A DNA stretch of 64,000 bases. Source: Cenococcum geophilum 1.58 (taxonomy: Eukaryota > Ascomycota > Dothideomycetes > Gloniales > Gloniaceae). The first letter of the stretch is position 1. The number at the start of each line of letters is the position of its first letter. Below the pieces are notes generated by a model. The model was not told the origin of the DNA and ran no database searches. It saw only the letters and a program-made list of their open reading frames with translations. Below are positions 10,411-21,199 of this stretch, piece by piece. The stretch lies in the NCBI GenBank assembly GCA_001692895.1, contig KV748191.1, positions 1 to 64,000 on the forward strand. Direction: 5' to 3'. Made by a program: the position numbers and the translations under genes.

Positions 10411-10464
10411 GTAAAGTTATATGCTAATTACGCAAATGAATTTTTACACAGTTTTATTACTTAA

Positions 10465-11190
10465 AGGCTCTATATAAGGCTCTATACGAAGCTCTACACG
10501 AAGCTCTACACGAAGCTCTACACGAAGCTCTACGTACAGAGGCTCTGCACGAGGCTCTGCGCGAAGCTCTGCATACAGAGGCTCTGCACGAAGCTCTGCA
10601 CGAAGCTCTGCACGAAGCTTTGCACAAAAGCTCTGCGTACAGAGGCTCTGCACGAAGCTCTACACGAAGCTCTGCACGAAGCTCTACACGAAGCTCTGCG
10701 TACAGAGGCTCTGCATGAAGCTCTACACGAAGCTCTGCACGAAGCTCTACACGAAGCTCTACACGAAGCTCTACACGAAGCTCTGTACGAAGCTCTGCAC
10801 GAAGCTCTACACGAAAGCTCTGCACGAGGCTCTGCACGAAGCTTTACACGAAGCTCTGCACGAAGCTCTGCACGAAGCTCTGCACGAAGCTCTACACGAA
10901 GCTCTACACGAAGCTCTATATGAAGCCTCTACACGAAGCTCTGTACGAAGCTCTGCACAAAGCTCTGCATGAAGCTCTGTACGAAGCTCTACACAAAGCT
11001 CTGCGTATAGAGGCTCTGTATGAGGCTCTGCACGAAGCTCTACACAAAGCTCTGCACGAAGCTCTGCACGAAGCTCTACACGAAGCTCTGCACGAAGCTC
11101 TACACAAAGCTCTGCGTATAAAGGCTCTGTACGAGGCTCTACGCGAAGCTCTACGTACGGAGGCTCTACACGAAGCTCTGCATCGGGTCC
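10465..11190. repeat. 12-bp minisatellite GAAGCTCTRCAC, about 55-60 copies
   Basis: The unit GAAGCTCT(G/A)CAC repeats almost without interruption over about 720 bp. Scattered units carry GTACAGAG(G) or one-base insertions. Because 12 is a multiple of 3, all frames stay open and produce artificial repeat peptides (E-A-L-H on plus, C-R-A-S on minus). I do not count them as genes. Variation among units is mostly G/A and C/T. Confidence 0.95.
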
Positions 11191-11278
11191 CCGCTATATT
11201 CCCGATAGCCTCTCCTATGTAGCCACCTTATTTTTTTTTATCCATCCTTCCTTCCTTATATCCTCCCTACCTAGGGAG

Positions 11279-11690
11279 GCACTAGAACGGCAGCTAGTAG
11301 AGGACCGTCACTAGAACTAGACGACCGTCGCCAGAACCAGATAACCGTCGCTAGAGCTAGACGACTGTCGCTAGAGCCAGATGACCGTCGCTAGAACCAG
11401 ACGACCATCGCCGTCGCCAGACGACCGTTGTTAGAACTAGACAACCGTTGCTAGAACTAGACGACCGTTACCAGAACTAGACAACCGTCGCTATTACTAG
11501 ATGATTGTTGCTAGAACTAGACAACTGTTACCAAAACCAGATAACCGTTACTAGAACTAGATAACCGTTGCTAGAGCCAGATGACCGTTTCTAGAGCCAG
11601 ACGACCATTGCCAAAGCTAGACGACTGTTGCCAGAACTAGACGACCGTTGCTAGAACTAAACGATAACCGTTTAAATAACCAGCCAGCAA
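11279..11690. repeat. 20-bp minisatellite CYAGARCYAGACGACCGTYG, about 20 copies
   Basis: The unit CTAGAACTAGACGACCGTCG and its transition variants repeat head to tail. A second block of about five copies lies at 11,935-12,035, separated by an AT-rich spacer and a GGTA array. Confidence 0.9.
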
Positions 11691-11856
11691 ACACCATAAA
11701 TAATTTAATTAATTAATTAATTAAATTAAACCAGAGCTTTAATATTGGCCTGTCACTAAATTAAATTAAGGCCTCCTAGGGAGGTACCCGTTTAAATATA
11801 ATTAGGGCCTTTAATTAGGCTAACCCTTCCCCTAAATTAAATTATACACTAATACA
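11691..11856. other. AT-rich spacer between minisatellite arrays
   Basis: The spacer contains TTAATTAATTAATTAA-type palindromic AT sequence and a duplicated word CTAGGGAGG (also at about 11,271). No gene is visible. Confidence 0.4.
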
Positions 11857-11930
11857 GGCAGGCAGGTAGGCAGGTAGGTAGGTAGGTAGGTAGGTAAGTA
11901 GGTAGGTAGGTAGGTAGGCAGGTAGATAGA
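11857..11930. repeat. (GGTA)n microsatellite
   Basis: The tetranucleotide GGTA with occasional GGCA and AGTA variants runs for about 70 bp. Confidence 0.9.
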
Positions 11931-11934
11931 AGAG

Positions 11935-12040
11935 GACCGTCGCCAGAACTAGACTACCGTCGCTAGAGCTAGACAACTGTTGCTAGAGCCAGACGACCGT
12001 TACCAGAACCAGACGACCGTCGTAAGAGCCAGACGATAAC
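11935..12040. repeat. Second block of the 20-bp minisatellite
   Basis: Four to five units of the same 20-bp repeat as at 11,279-11,690 (GACCGTCGCCAGAACTAGA and variants) reappear after the GGTA tract. Confidence 0.85.
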
Positions 12041-12093
12041 GACTAGCCAGCGAACGCTATAAACGATTCGATCAATTAATTGAATTAAGGTAC

Positions 12094-12405
12094 TATAAAC
12101 AGGTAGGCATAAGTAGGGAGATGCTAACAGGTAGGCAGATGTAGATAGGTAGGTAGATGCTAACGGGTAGGTAGATATAGATAGGTAGGTAGATATAAAC
12201 AGGTAGGCGATATAGATAGGTAGGCAATGTAGATAGGTAGGTAATGTAGATAGGTAGGTAATGTAGACAGGTAGGCAATATAGATAGGTAGGCAATATAG
12301 ATAGGTAGGTAATATAGATAGGTAGGTAATATAGACAGGTAGGTAATATAGACAGGTAGGCGATATAGGCAGGTTAGTAAGTCAATAGGTAAATAGGTAG
12401 AAGAG
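12094..12405. repeat. About 17-bp minisatellite GGTAGGYAATATAGATA
   Basis: The unit GGTAGGCAATATAGATA and variants repeat for about 300 bp. It shares GGTAGG with the nearby GGTA tract, so it probably grew out of it. Apparent minus-strand frames here are repeat artefacts. Confidence 0.9.
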
Positions 12406-12539
12406 AACCATCGCTATATTATATTAAATTATCTAAAATAATATTTATTTTGCTAGTCTTATAAATAGCTTTAAAGTAGCTTTTATTTATTTAAAATATG
12501 CTATTAGTATAAAAGAGGTAAATACAATTATGGTTGCCA

Positions 12540-12625
12540 AATGCGTAGATTGCTGGTAGGTTGCGCGTAGGTTGCGCGTAGGTTGCTTATAGGCTGCGCG
12601 TAGGCTGCGTGTTAAAAAAACACGA
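12540..12625. repeat. 12-bp tandem repeat GTAGGTTGCGCG
   Basis: Five to six imperfect units (GTAGGTTGCGCG, GTAGGCTGCGTG) lie near the right end of the island. Confidence 0.8.
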
Positions 12626-12714
12626 CATAGGCTAGTTAGTCAAGTTGCCAAATACCCTCAACTGCGCGCCAATTGCGTCAACCACTAACCATTAAGGCCA
12701 TTGGTAGGGTACCA

Positions 12715-13080
12715 TATTTTGCCAATATAATTCGCCTAATCTAAATATAATTAAGCCTTGTTAGAGCTACCTAAAACGGGTAACTACAAAAAGAGGCCTA
12801 CTTACCTCCCGTGCAGCTGTAGAGAAGGCTTGGCTTAGAGCTTGGTAAGATCTTAAGTAGTAGCGAATTTAGTAGTGGATTAAGAGGATACCTTGCTATA
12901 TTAAGAAGCTTATAGAACTTAAAGGAGGCAACGATTATAGAGAGGGAGTGGAGGAAAAGCAGCGAAGCCAAAAGCAACTCTCTAAGGAAGCCAATCGCAA
13001 GCTTTCTATAATCGTTGAGGTGCTTCAAATGGGCTACGAGACGTTGTGCAATTACTATGGCTTACCTAACGCCTATCTGT
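12715..13080 (+). pseudogene. Tc1/mariner transposase pseudogene, C-terminal part
   Basis: The frame resumes with N-S-P-N-L-N-I-I-K-P-C, which corresponds to the third catalytic block N-S-P-D-L-N-x-I-E-P; here Asp reads as Asn (a G-to-A change). It continues through K-R-V-T-T-K-R-G, A-V-E-K-A-W-L-R-A-W, W-I-K-R-I-P-C-Y-I-K and L-K-G-G-N-D-Y-R-E-G, the typical C-terminus of these fungal elements. A basic tail runs to a TAA near 13,081. TAG codons again mark RIP. Confidence 0.75.
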
Positions 13081-13472
13081 AATTCTTCCTCCCTGCGCAG
13101 AGCCGTGAGGAAATTGAGGAGATTACTAAGGAAGAGTGGCAAAAATTAGTTAATTTAGTGGTTCTAAATCGATGTTAAGATACTTAGGGCCCTGGCTTAA
13201 TTATAGATCGACAGCTCTATAATTAAAGACTCTAAAGGAACGATTGTAACTAGGTAGTTGAACGGGTAGTTAAACGGGTAGTTAAATGGGTAGAGAGCCA
13301 AGTAGAAAGCTAAAAACAGAGGCAATTAAGGCCTCGAAAGCCTCGAAAGCCTATAGAATATAAGGTGTAATGGAATGAGGTTAATCACGTAAATATTAAA
13401 CGGTAAAACACCACGTTTTGGAAGCTATATAGATGATATATTAGTATTAAAAGCTTCAATTAAGTTGATTGA
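13081..13472. other. 3' region of the inner mariner element
   Basis: This non-coding stretch lies between the transposase end and the right TIR. A short threefold repeat AACGGGTAGTTA occurs at about 13,259-13,290. I see no other gene. Confidence 0.4.
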
Positions 13473-13554
13473 GTTGATTTTTGGTGGGGTCTTGGCATTA
13501 AAACGACGCTTTTCCCAAATAGGAAGGGGAAATTCAATTTTGCGTCGTCCTCCG
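13473..13554. repeat. Right TIR of the inner mariner element
   Basis: Inverted copy of 8,813-8,895, followed by the TA at 13,555-13,556. Confidence 0.85.
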
Positions 13555-13630
13555 TACAGGCTGTAGCATGCCTAGCAACCTGCCAGTTACTCGCTTACCT
13601 TTTGCAGGTTTGTCTAGTGGCCAGGTAGTA

Positions 13631-13745
13631 CTATTATGGAATAAATACGAGTGACGATAATAGGTAGCAAGGTAGATATTATTAAGATATAAACTGCGTA
13701 ATAAAGTTAAGACGTTGCGTAAGTAAAGAAAGGTAAGAAATAGGA
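13631..13745 (-). repeat. Gypsy LTR fragment (fossil)
   Basis: This matches, on the minus strand, the end of the LTR family seen at 28,811-29,178 and 46,550-46,889 (shared words TAGATATTATTAAG and GTTAAGACGTT). Only the terminal third is present. Confidence 0.6.
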
Positions 13746-13813
13746 TGTAACGAAGCCTTATAGGAATTACCACGATAGACTTGCTAATGGGCGATGTATG
13801 CAGATTAGACAAG

Positions 13814-14125
13814 TGTCACAGAGTGAGTATAAGACGTTGCGTAAGGAAAGAAAGTAGAAAAATAGGAGAAAGGGGTATATATGGTTTACTTAGTTGCTAG
13901 GTTAACGTTAACAGGTGCCGTTCTATGCACGCGGTAGGATGGGATTTGGGTAGCGGTCCTGGCAGAACTTGGCAGAATTTGACAGACTTGGCAGAATTTA
14001 GCAGAAATAGCAGATTGCGGCGGACTGCGGTAGATTGCGGCAGTTTGCGATCTCGTGACCGGTCTTTAATTACTGAGTTAGTGAAAACAGGTAGGTATAA
14101 GGTGTTATAAAGGTGTTCTGCAATA
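13814..14125 (-). repeat. Solo Gypsy-family LTR with perfect 5-bp target duplication
   Basis: An LTR-like sequence of 312 bp is flanked by ACAAG on both sides (13,809-13,813 and 14,126-14,130). In minus orientation it follows, in order, the same landmarks as the LTR at 28,811: ACACC near the start, then CAACGTCTTA and the end. It is clearly richer in GC than those copies and still has GGCAGAATTT repeats and CGG words, so it has suffered less RIP. It looks like an LTR-LTR recombination remnant of a younger insertion. Confidence 0.8.
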
Positions 14126-14232
14126 ACAAGTAATAACTATATAACTTAGTAGAGTATATACTTAATACATTAATTCTAATTAATTTTAAGATTTAATAAA
14201 GGGAAAACTATCTATAGTAGGGACTATAGGTA

Positions 14233-14363
14233 TAATATATTACTGAGTAAGTATAAGCGACGATAATATATATTAAAGTAGATATTATTAAGCTATGTAT
14301 ATAAACTATATAATAAAATTAAAACGTTGCGTAAGGAAAGAAGGTAAGAAAACGGGAAGAAGA
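14233..14363 (-). repeat. Gypsy LTR fragment abutting the Copia element (fossil)
   Basis: The terminal part of the same LTR family reads on the minus strand and stops where the Copia LTR begins at 14,364. I do not find its continuation on the far side of the Copia element. Confidence 0.6.
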
Positions 14364-14550
14364 TGTTAGATAGTTTATATAGAGCTATTTATTAATGAAA
14401 TGGGTTAATTAATTAATAATCTTAGTCTTGTCTTAATCGTTTTTTAACCTAGGGCCCCTGGGCTTAGATGAAGATATTTACAATATACGTGCCCCGTGCA
14501 CGTAACTTATGTACGTCCTACGCCATATAGAATATAGATTATCTAATACA
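14364..14550 (-). repeat. 3' LTR of the Copia fossil
   Basis: It begins TGTTAGATAG and ends ATCTAATACA on the plus strand. It is followed by CCCCCTTAGC, the complement of a polypurine tract, so this is the 3' end of a minus-strand element. Confidence 0.8.
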
Positions 14551-17500
14551 CCCCCTTAGCTTCGAGCTCTTTAAGGTTAAAGCTAACTACCTTCTTGTGT
14601 CCGTTAATAAGTTAATTAAACTATAATCTTATTTAAATCCTTCCGTCTCGCTCTAATCTTTTCCCTTAGGTCCTCCAGTTGCTTCTCCTTATTTAGCTAC
14701 TTCTTAATATCCACTATTCCGATTATATTAACGAAGCTTTAAAACCTCTGCTTAGGTAGGGCCTTCGTAAGTCTATTAATAATTATCTCCTTTATCGCTG
14801 TCTATTAAAATAGTACTTGTCTCCTTACGTATTCTTAATATAGCTAGTATTAATAGATATTAATATATTAGAGCTTTGTAATTAGCTTTACCGTATCTTC
14901 TATAATTAGCTAGAGTATTTAGGTATTATTACAGTTAATAATTAAGGGCTTATTTAGCCTTAACGTTATTACTTTAAACAGCCTACTAATAAAGATAGCT
15001 TTCTTTACTATCTATAATAGGGCTAATAACTTAGCTTCTGTGCTCGACGTTATTACCATATCTTACTTATTTACTCTCTAGGCAATTAGTCCCCTAAATA
15101 GCTTTATAATATATCCTTACGAGCTCTTTTTATTAACAGAATTATCTGTAAATAATATATTGCTAGCATAGATAAATAATTGCGCTTTACCTTTACCATC
15201 TCTTCTATCGTCTCGTCCTTTATCGCGTATTTCTTTATCTCTCCCTCTACTATTTATTCCTTCCTTATCTCCTCTATAGTAGATTGCTCTGCTTCTTATG
15301 CTATATAGGTACTAGGTTACTCTATCTGCCGCTTAATAGTGCTTTTAGCTTAGGTTCTAGTTAAACCTTACTAACTATAATACTATAAAAGTAATATCCG
15401 GACGCGTTATAGTGGCTATATAAAGTATTAAACCCATTTTTCTCTAATATAGTATTATAGAAGCTACTTTTCTTAGTAGGGATATAAGACGGACTAGTAG
15501 GTCTATATTAGGGGATGGAAGCGTTAAATAGATTAATTAGTAATTAGTAAGTAGTAGTTTAGATTCTACTATAAGAGTATTTAAAAAACGCCTATCTTAT
15601 ACTAATTAGCTATTTTCTTAATATAGGCTTCCTAGGATAGCTATAGAAGCCTTTAGCTATAATTATATAGTATATATATTTCTAGAAACCATTTTAGCTC
15701 ACTAAGGGTACTTATCTAGTATTCCTTACTTAGCTCCTTAATTACTTCTTAAGCTTTCTTTTTATCTATCTTTCTATAGCAGAAGACAATGTTATTAAAA
15801 TAGAAGAAGATAACTATTTTACCTTTTAGTATAATATACAGCCCCTAGGGTACCTCTTTAAAACCCGATTTAATTAATAAGCTCGTAAGATTCTTCTACT
15901 ATAGTAGTGATGATTGTTATAGTCCGTAAAGGGCTTTTCTTAAGCGCAGTACTTTATCCTTCTTTCTGTTATTAAATCCTAGCGGTAGCTTTATATAGAT
16001 AACTTTGTTAAAATTGTAATAGATAAACGCATTAACTGCATCTATCTATATCGTCTTTAGGTCGAATTTTGCGGTAATCGCTATAAGGGTTTAGAAGGTT
16101 ATACTGGCTAATATAATAGCTCCTATAGATAGATCTCCTAGGGCCTATTAATTTCTATATATTACTAAGCGTGCCTTATATTTCTAGAGGAATCCGTACT
16201 TATCTATCTTATAGATAAATACCTACATTAAGCTAAGGATCTACTATCCCTTTATATACTTCCTATCTATTTCTTAAAATAACCTTATTTAATAATGAGA
16301 TTGTAGGTAAGCTTATTAAGCCTTTTAGAACTAGTTTTAAAGAGGGTACGTATTAAGGTCCTAGATTAACTAAAGTAGAGAAGGTAAGTTTTTCTTATAT
16401 AATCTAACATTATATATTCTGCCTAATTTCAGCTTACTATTATTAAGTTAATTATTAAGGTTAAACTTCCTTCCTACTAAAAAGGCGCCATAATAGGTTA
16501 AGGTAATCTTTTCTTTAATAAAGTCTTTAAATCTATTATCGTAGGCTTTCTTAAATAAGTCTTTAACTAAGTTGTTAAACACCCCTTAAGTATTAAACGC
16601 ATCTCCTACTTGTTAAGTAATATCTTAATTAGCCTCTTATATATCTAATACAGAATACTTAACGTAAAAGGCATATAGAGATTCCTTATCTTTTTCCGTT
16701 GGAGGTGGCGTATAATATATATCTTTAAGAGCTCTTATAAGGTTAAGATCTACTAACTTATTAAAAGCTTAAACTAGCTTATTATTAACGTTATTATCTT
16801 CCTTTTAAATTAATGGTTTAAATACTTTTTTATTATCTTTTAGAAGAACCATATTTTTAATCTAAGTATTAGGGAGTTAAATCTTCTTAATTAGCGTATC
16901 TAATTCGGCGTATAAACCCTTTAAGATATCTATTTACTTACCGTTAAAGAACGTCTTTTTATTAAAGATAATATCCCTAATAGAGATAATAATACCCTTA
17001 TATAGGATCTAGATCCTATAGATATTAGTAGAGTTATAGCTAATAAGGTAGCCGATATAGGCTCGTGGATTTAGCTTACTTGGCCTTTTTTTCTTTAGCT
17101 AGGTATTTAACGTTATCGTATATACCCTACAGCCGTAGGCTTTTAGGTGCGCTAGTTACGGTCTTCTTAATCTACTATTAGCTAGGAAGGTATAGAACCT
17201 CTTATATAGCGATTCCCATCTATTGCTTTCCCATAGCGTTTAATCTTAAAGGTAAACTATATAGTTAATAATCTTGTCCTATAAGTTATATAGTAGATTA
17301 GCAGCAATTCTTATTACATATACTCTCTTAATAATTATACCCCCTAAGCATTTGGTGATACCGTTCTATACTTAGGTATATAGCGCTAAAGGCTTAAATA
17401 TAATCCCTTAGGTCCGTAGCTATTTAAGGGTTTTTCTTCTCCCTAGCTTGTTGTCTAATCTAATAGTATTAACTTTAAGGTTATGCCTTAGACGAATCCA

Positions 17501-19769
17501 TTAAATGAAATCTTTAAGCACTTATAGTGTCTCCTTCTTCTTACTATGCGTCATTATAAAATACGGAAAGGATCTTTTTAAAAAAGCGTTATAGATAAGC
17601 ATAACTCGCATAAATCTTATATACGCTTCCTTAAGGTTAGTTTAGTTAATACAGAGGTTAAAATAGGGTTTATTAATATTTTATTTTAAGAACCTTTATA
17701 AGACCTAACGCTTAATTTTAGTAAGACTATAATGTTAACATTCCGTTATCTTAGGGCCTTAAAGCTTAACTCTTAGGGCGTTAATACCTAAATAATAAAG
17801 GCTTTATATGTCCTAGATAACCTAAACGCAAATACTATAGTTATATATTACCTTTTACATCTAAATAAATATCTCTTAACAATACTCTGCGCTTCTATTA
17901 GCGGCGTAGTAGTTAGCTTATATTAAACACTAACAAACTTCCTAGTTAGATATATTTAATATAGGATTATATTATCCTTCTAAACTAGAAGATTATTGTC
18001 TCTTTTATTATCCTAGTAGTACCCTTATTTTTAAAGTAGATAAAACGACACTAGATTTATATTAAAGTCTATATAAAAGGCAACGTCCTTAAGACGTAGG
18101 ATTCTCTTACTTTTATCTGGTTTTGTAACTTAAATAGTAACGTTACTATACCCTAGTATAGGCACGTCTAAGCTGCCGGCGATAATATATTTATATTTTA
18201 GAGCTTTCCTAAAGTTATAAAAATAAAAAAGGTTATTAAAGATATAGAGAGTAGTTCCTAAGTTAAGAATAGTTAATAGCTTTAGTGGATGTAGTTAACC
18301 AGTGTGAAATAATTCTAAGAATATCGTATTAGCTTATTCCTTAATTCTAACTATCTCCTAACTCTTATCCTGTTGTTATTAAGCTTTATCTTTTAATTGC
18401 TTAAGCTTAAGTTGCTTTACTTAGGCAGCTAGATCCTTATTATGCTCTACCTTTTTATACACCTTTTTTTATACGTATACTCTTAGCATTAAATCCTTTA
18501 GGCCTTTTGCACTTAAATAAAGACCAATAGTTAGGAAGGGTATGTCCCCTTATATTATATGCTAGGTATTTTAGGTTCTTTAACTTCTTAGAAGACGTTT
18601 CTTTAGTTAAATTTCTCCCTGCCCTTTTTTAATTACAAGATAAGCTGTTCCTTCTTCCCTTTTGGACTTTAGTAGTAATAGAGATATCCTCTTTAGACTT
18701 TCCTACGAAGTCTACGTTAAATACACTCCCTCTAGTAGTTAAGGATGGTATAACTTTTAAGAGGTTTGCGAATGCTTCTCGTAGCTCTATTACTAATTTA
18801 TAGTATTCTAATAAGTAAGCCTTTTTGGTATTATTTGCCTGTTTAGTATATATAATAAAATAGGTTTTGCTTATAGGTCGTATTGTATTTATAAGGTCTA
18901 TAAGCCAGATCCCATTAGTTATCTATAGAAGGTTATACTTCTCTGCCATCTTTATTGTATATTCCTATCGGTTAAGCCACTAAGTGACCTTTATCTACTT
19001 AAGTTCCTTAAGTAATTCTATATACTGTAGTTATACCTTCCTTATTATAAAGTTCTTTAAGGGCTTAATATCTTCTTTTAACTAAGTTAGCCATTCCTTA
19101 ACTGTGAGGGAAGGGTTAAGTAGTAGCTTCTTCTAAACTAACACTATAGACGTAATCTAGGTGCGGATCTATTGGAGATAATCTTCCTATCTTAGGAAAT
19201 ACTTTATATTCTAATCGTAGTATCGTCTATTATTCTTATACGCTTTCTATTAATTTGTTAAGAGCTATATATATAAGGTTATATTCTTATTAAAATCTAT
19301 AACTTCTAGATAGGCTAGTTCTTATAGTAGACCTCGTTAAGGTACTATATTATCTAGGTTAACGTAAGCCTAAATTCGCTAATCTATAAGGGCTTAGAGT
19401 TACTATAGCCATTATTCCCAGTCTTCTAGCTTATTAAGGATGATCGTAGTTATTAAACTTAACGTTAGTAGAGTTATTTAACTAATAGGTAAAGGAGAAA
19501 TTAAGATAAGATTTTGTTAACAGGATCGTCCTTTAATAATTAAGGTGGAATCTTATAAAATCTTATAGACTCTTATAGAATCTCGTGGAATCTCATAGAA
19601 TCTTATAGAATCTCGTAAAATCTCGTCCTATAATAATTAAGGTAGGATTTCTATTAGAGTCTGCGTCCTTTAATAATAAGGTGTTAGAGTCTAACAATAA
19701 GATAGAATTTCTTTAAATAATTAAGTAATAGCTAAATAGCTTCTTATGTTGGCGGACCGGGCTTATAAC

Positions 19770-19958
19770 TGTCAGATAGTGCATATATAGCTATTTATTT
19801 AATGAAATGGGTTAATTAATTAATAATCTTAGTCTTAACTTAATGGTTAATTAACCTAGGGCCCTTGGGGCTCTATAAAGAGATTTATAATACACGTACC
19901 CTATATACATAACTCGTATATATCTTACGCCACAGAGAATACAGATTATCTAATAGTA
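19770..19958 (-). repeat. 5' LTR of the Copia fossil
   Basis: It aligns along its length with 14,364-14,550. Its left side abuts GTTATAAGCCCGG in minus sense, as expected of a primer-binding region. Its right side abuts a purine-rich tract of its own (see findings). Confidence 0.75.
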
Positions 19959-21199
19959 GCTTCCTCCTATATAACTTCTAAGAGCCTTATAATAGCTTCC
20001 TAATATCCGTCTTAAAGGAGATTAGTATAGGGCTTTTAACCTTCTAAACTTAGGCCTAGGGAAGCTCCTACTATAGAGGTAGTATTAGCACTAGTAGCTA
20101 ATACGGGTTTCCCAATAAGCCTTAGGTCTTAAGTTAGTATTTAGGTTTAGTTTCCTAAAGAAGTAGGCCCGCTTAGCTTATAAGCAGTCTATATACTACT
20201 ACTATACTAATTATAGGCTGGTGGTTTTCTAGGAGGGTTCTGGTTAGGTCCCTAGTTAAATATATTAGTGTATTTCTCTAGCATTTCTAGCTTAGGGGAA
20301 GATCTTAAAGTTACTTCTAGCGTTTAATCTTCTAATTAGCCTAGGTAGGGCTAAAGGGGTTCTAGTTACTTTTTAGTAGCATTATAGCCGTTATAGAGGG
20401 TATCTACATTTTCCTTAGCGGTAACTATAGGTATATAAGAGTCTTTAAGCTCCTAAAGCATCTAGGTATTAAAGCTTATTTAGCTATCTTATCTAGAGGT
20501 TTATATTATTACAATCTCTTACTATTAAAGGGATCTTTCTGCCTTAGCGCGACGGCTTTCTATAAAGTGCCTGTAGAGTTTCTATTTAAATTATCGCGAG
20601 ATTTTAAGGGAGGATAGTAGTTATAAATAAAAGATATAAACAAATAATCTAGTTTTTAAGCTAGCTGCCCTTCTAAATAGAGTAGGAAGGATTTAAATAT
20701 AAGGGGACTTTATAGATAGGGGGTTAAAAGGATATAATTATAGAATAGGATAGATTAGTAAGAGAGATAAATCTTTAAGGAGGTAAGGCCTCTAGGATTA
20801 TAGAGACTATATACTATAGGCATATGCCTTTAGTATATAACCGGCGACTATTTAAGGGGCGTCTGGGGGTTGTTCTGTCCGTAATAATATCCCTTACAGT
20901 ACTAGCTAAATCTATACTTTTATTTAAAGATAGACTACTATTATAGTATAGCTTTCTATTTATAAACGGACGGGTAAATAAAACGCTAGAACTAGAAACT
21001 AGAGTCTTACTTATAAATATATTTAAATTACTAATAAGATAATTAGTATAAGCTATTTCTATATACGGAGTACGCTTACAATTTAAATTAATATATATTA
21101 TATAAGTATACACTAATCTAGATTGCCTATAGCGTCTAATTATTTAGGTTTAATAGTATACCTAATAATTACTAGCTAAGGCCGTATAATTAATTATAT
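19959..21199. other. Unresolved RIP-degraded repeat DNA
   Basis: The sequence is AT-rich with transition-type decay. A minus-strand open frame at 20,814-21,113 (99 codons) matches nothing I recognise. The stretch beside the Copia LTR carries a GGAGGAAGC tract in minus sense. It is probably transposon-derived, but I cannot assign a family. Confidence 0.35.

Larger units (their letters stand above)
10046..12714. other. 2.7-kb tandem-repeat island inserted in the mariner transposase
   Basis: Everything between the two halves of the transposase is low-complexity DNA: at least five unrelated minisatellite families in series plus short unique spacers. I see no coding frame other than those forced by the 12-bp repeat, no convincing terminal repeats and no target duplication. 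The origin could be one satellite-carrying element or stepwise growth. Confidence 0.6.
8813..13554 (+). mobile_element. Inner Tc1/mariner element inserted in the TIR of the outer one
   Basis: Inverted ends of about 82 bp start CGGAGGACGACGC at 8,813 and end with the complement at 13,554. The target dinucleotide TA is present on both sides (8,811-8,812 and 13,555-13,556), and removing the element restores the outer TIR. The transposase reads plus-strand in two blocks, 9,019-10,045 and 12,715-13,080, separated by about 2.7 kb of tandem-repeat DNA that is foreign to the family. The coding part is RIP-decayed. Confidence 0.85.
8192..13563. mobile_element. Outer Tc1/mariner-type fold-back element, split by a second element
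   Basis: The element begins CAGCCTGTACCGTG at 8,192 and ends with its complement, CACGG(TA)CAGGCTG, at 13,563. TA dinucleotides flank it at 8,190-8,191 and 13,564-13,565, as expected of Tc1/mariner insertion. Without the inner insertion it would be only about 630 bp: two arms of about 200 bp and a short centre. The centre (8,394-8,612) encodes the start of a transposase on the minus strand, so the element looks like an internally deleted, MITE-like derivative. The right arm is cut between 8,812 and 13,555 by the inner mariner copy. Confidence 0.8.
14364..19958 (-). mobile_element. Ty1/Copia retrotransposon, fossil, minus strand
   Basis: Two LTRs of about 187 bp (14,364-14,550 and 19,770-19,958) share the words AGCTATTTATT, GAAATGGGTTAATTAATTAA and CCTAGGGCCC. 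Between them lies about 5.2 kb. On the minus strand I recognise Copia reverse-transcriptase text around 15,850-16,100 (a D-V-D-A-V-N-A-F-type start and V-L-R-L-R-K-A-L-Y-G-L), with the RNase H end near 14,600-15,000 and integrase and gag parts to the right. A purine-rich tract precedes the left LTR in minus sense. The element is broken by very many RIP-type changes. I do not find a clear target duplication. Confidence 0.8.

Noticed and set aside
10444-11222. Long repeat-peptide ORFs on both strands (E-A-L-H, C-R-A-S)
   Set aside because: They follow automatically from a stop-free 12-bp tandem repeat; there is no start context, domain or codon signature.
11969-12295. Tyr/Leu-rich minus-strand ORFs
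   Set aside because: Artefacts of the 17-bp and 20-bp tandem arrays.
10465-12625. CRISPR array
   Set aside because: Units are contiguous without unique spacers of constant length, and the context is fungal.
20814-21113. 99-codon minus-strand ORF as a host gene
   Set aside because: It lies in AT-rich repeat DNA and resembles no protein I know; kept only as part of unresolved repeat sequence.
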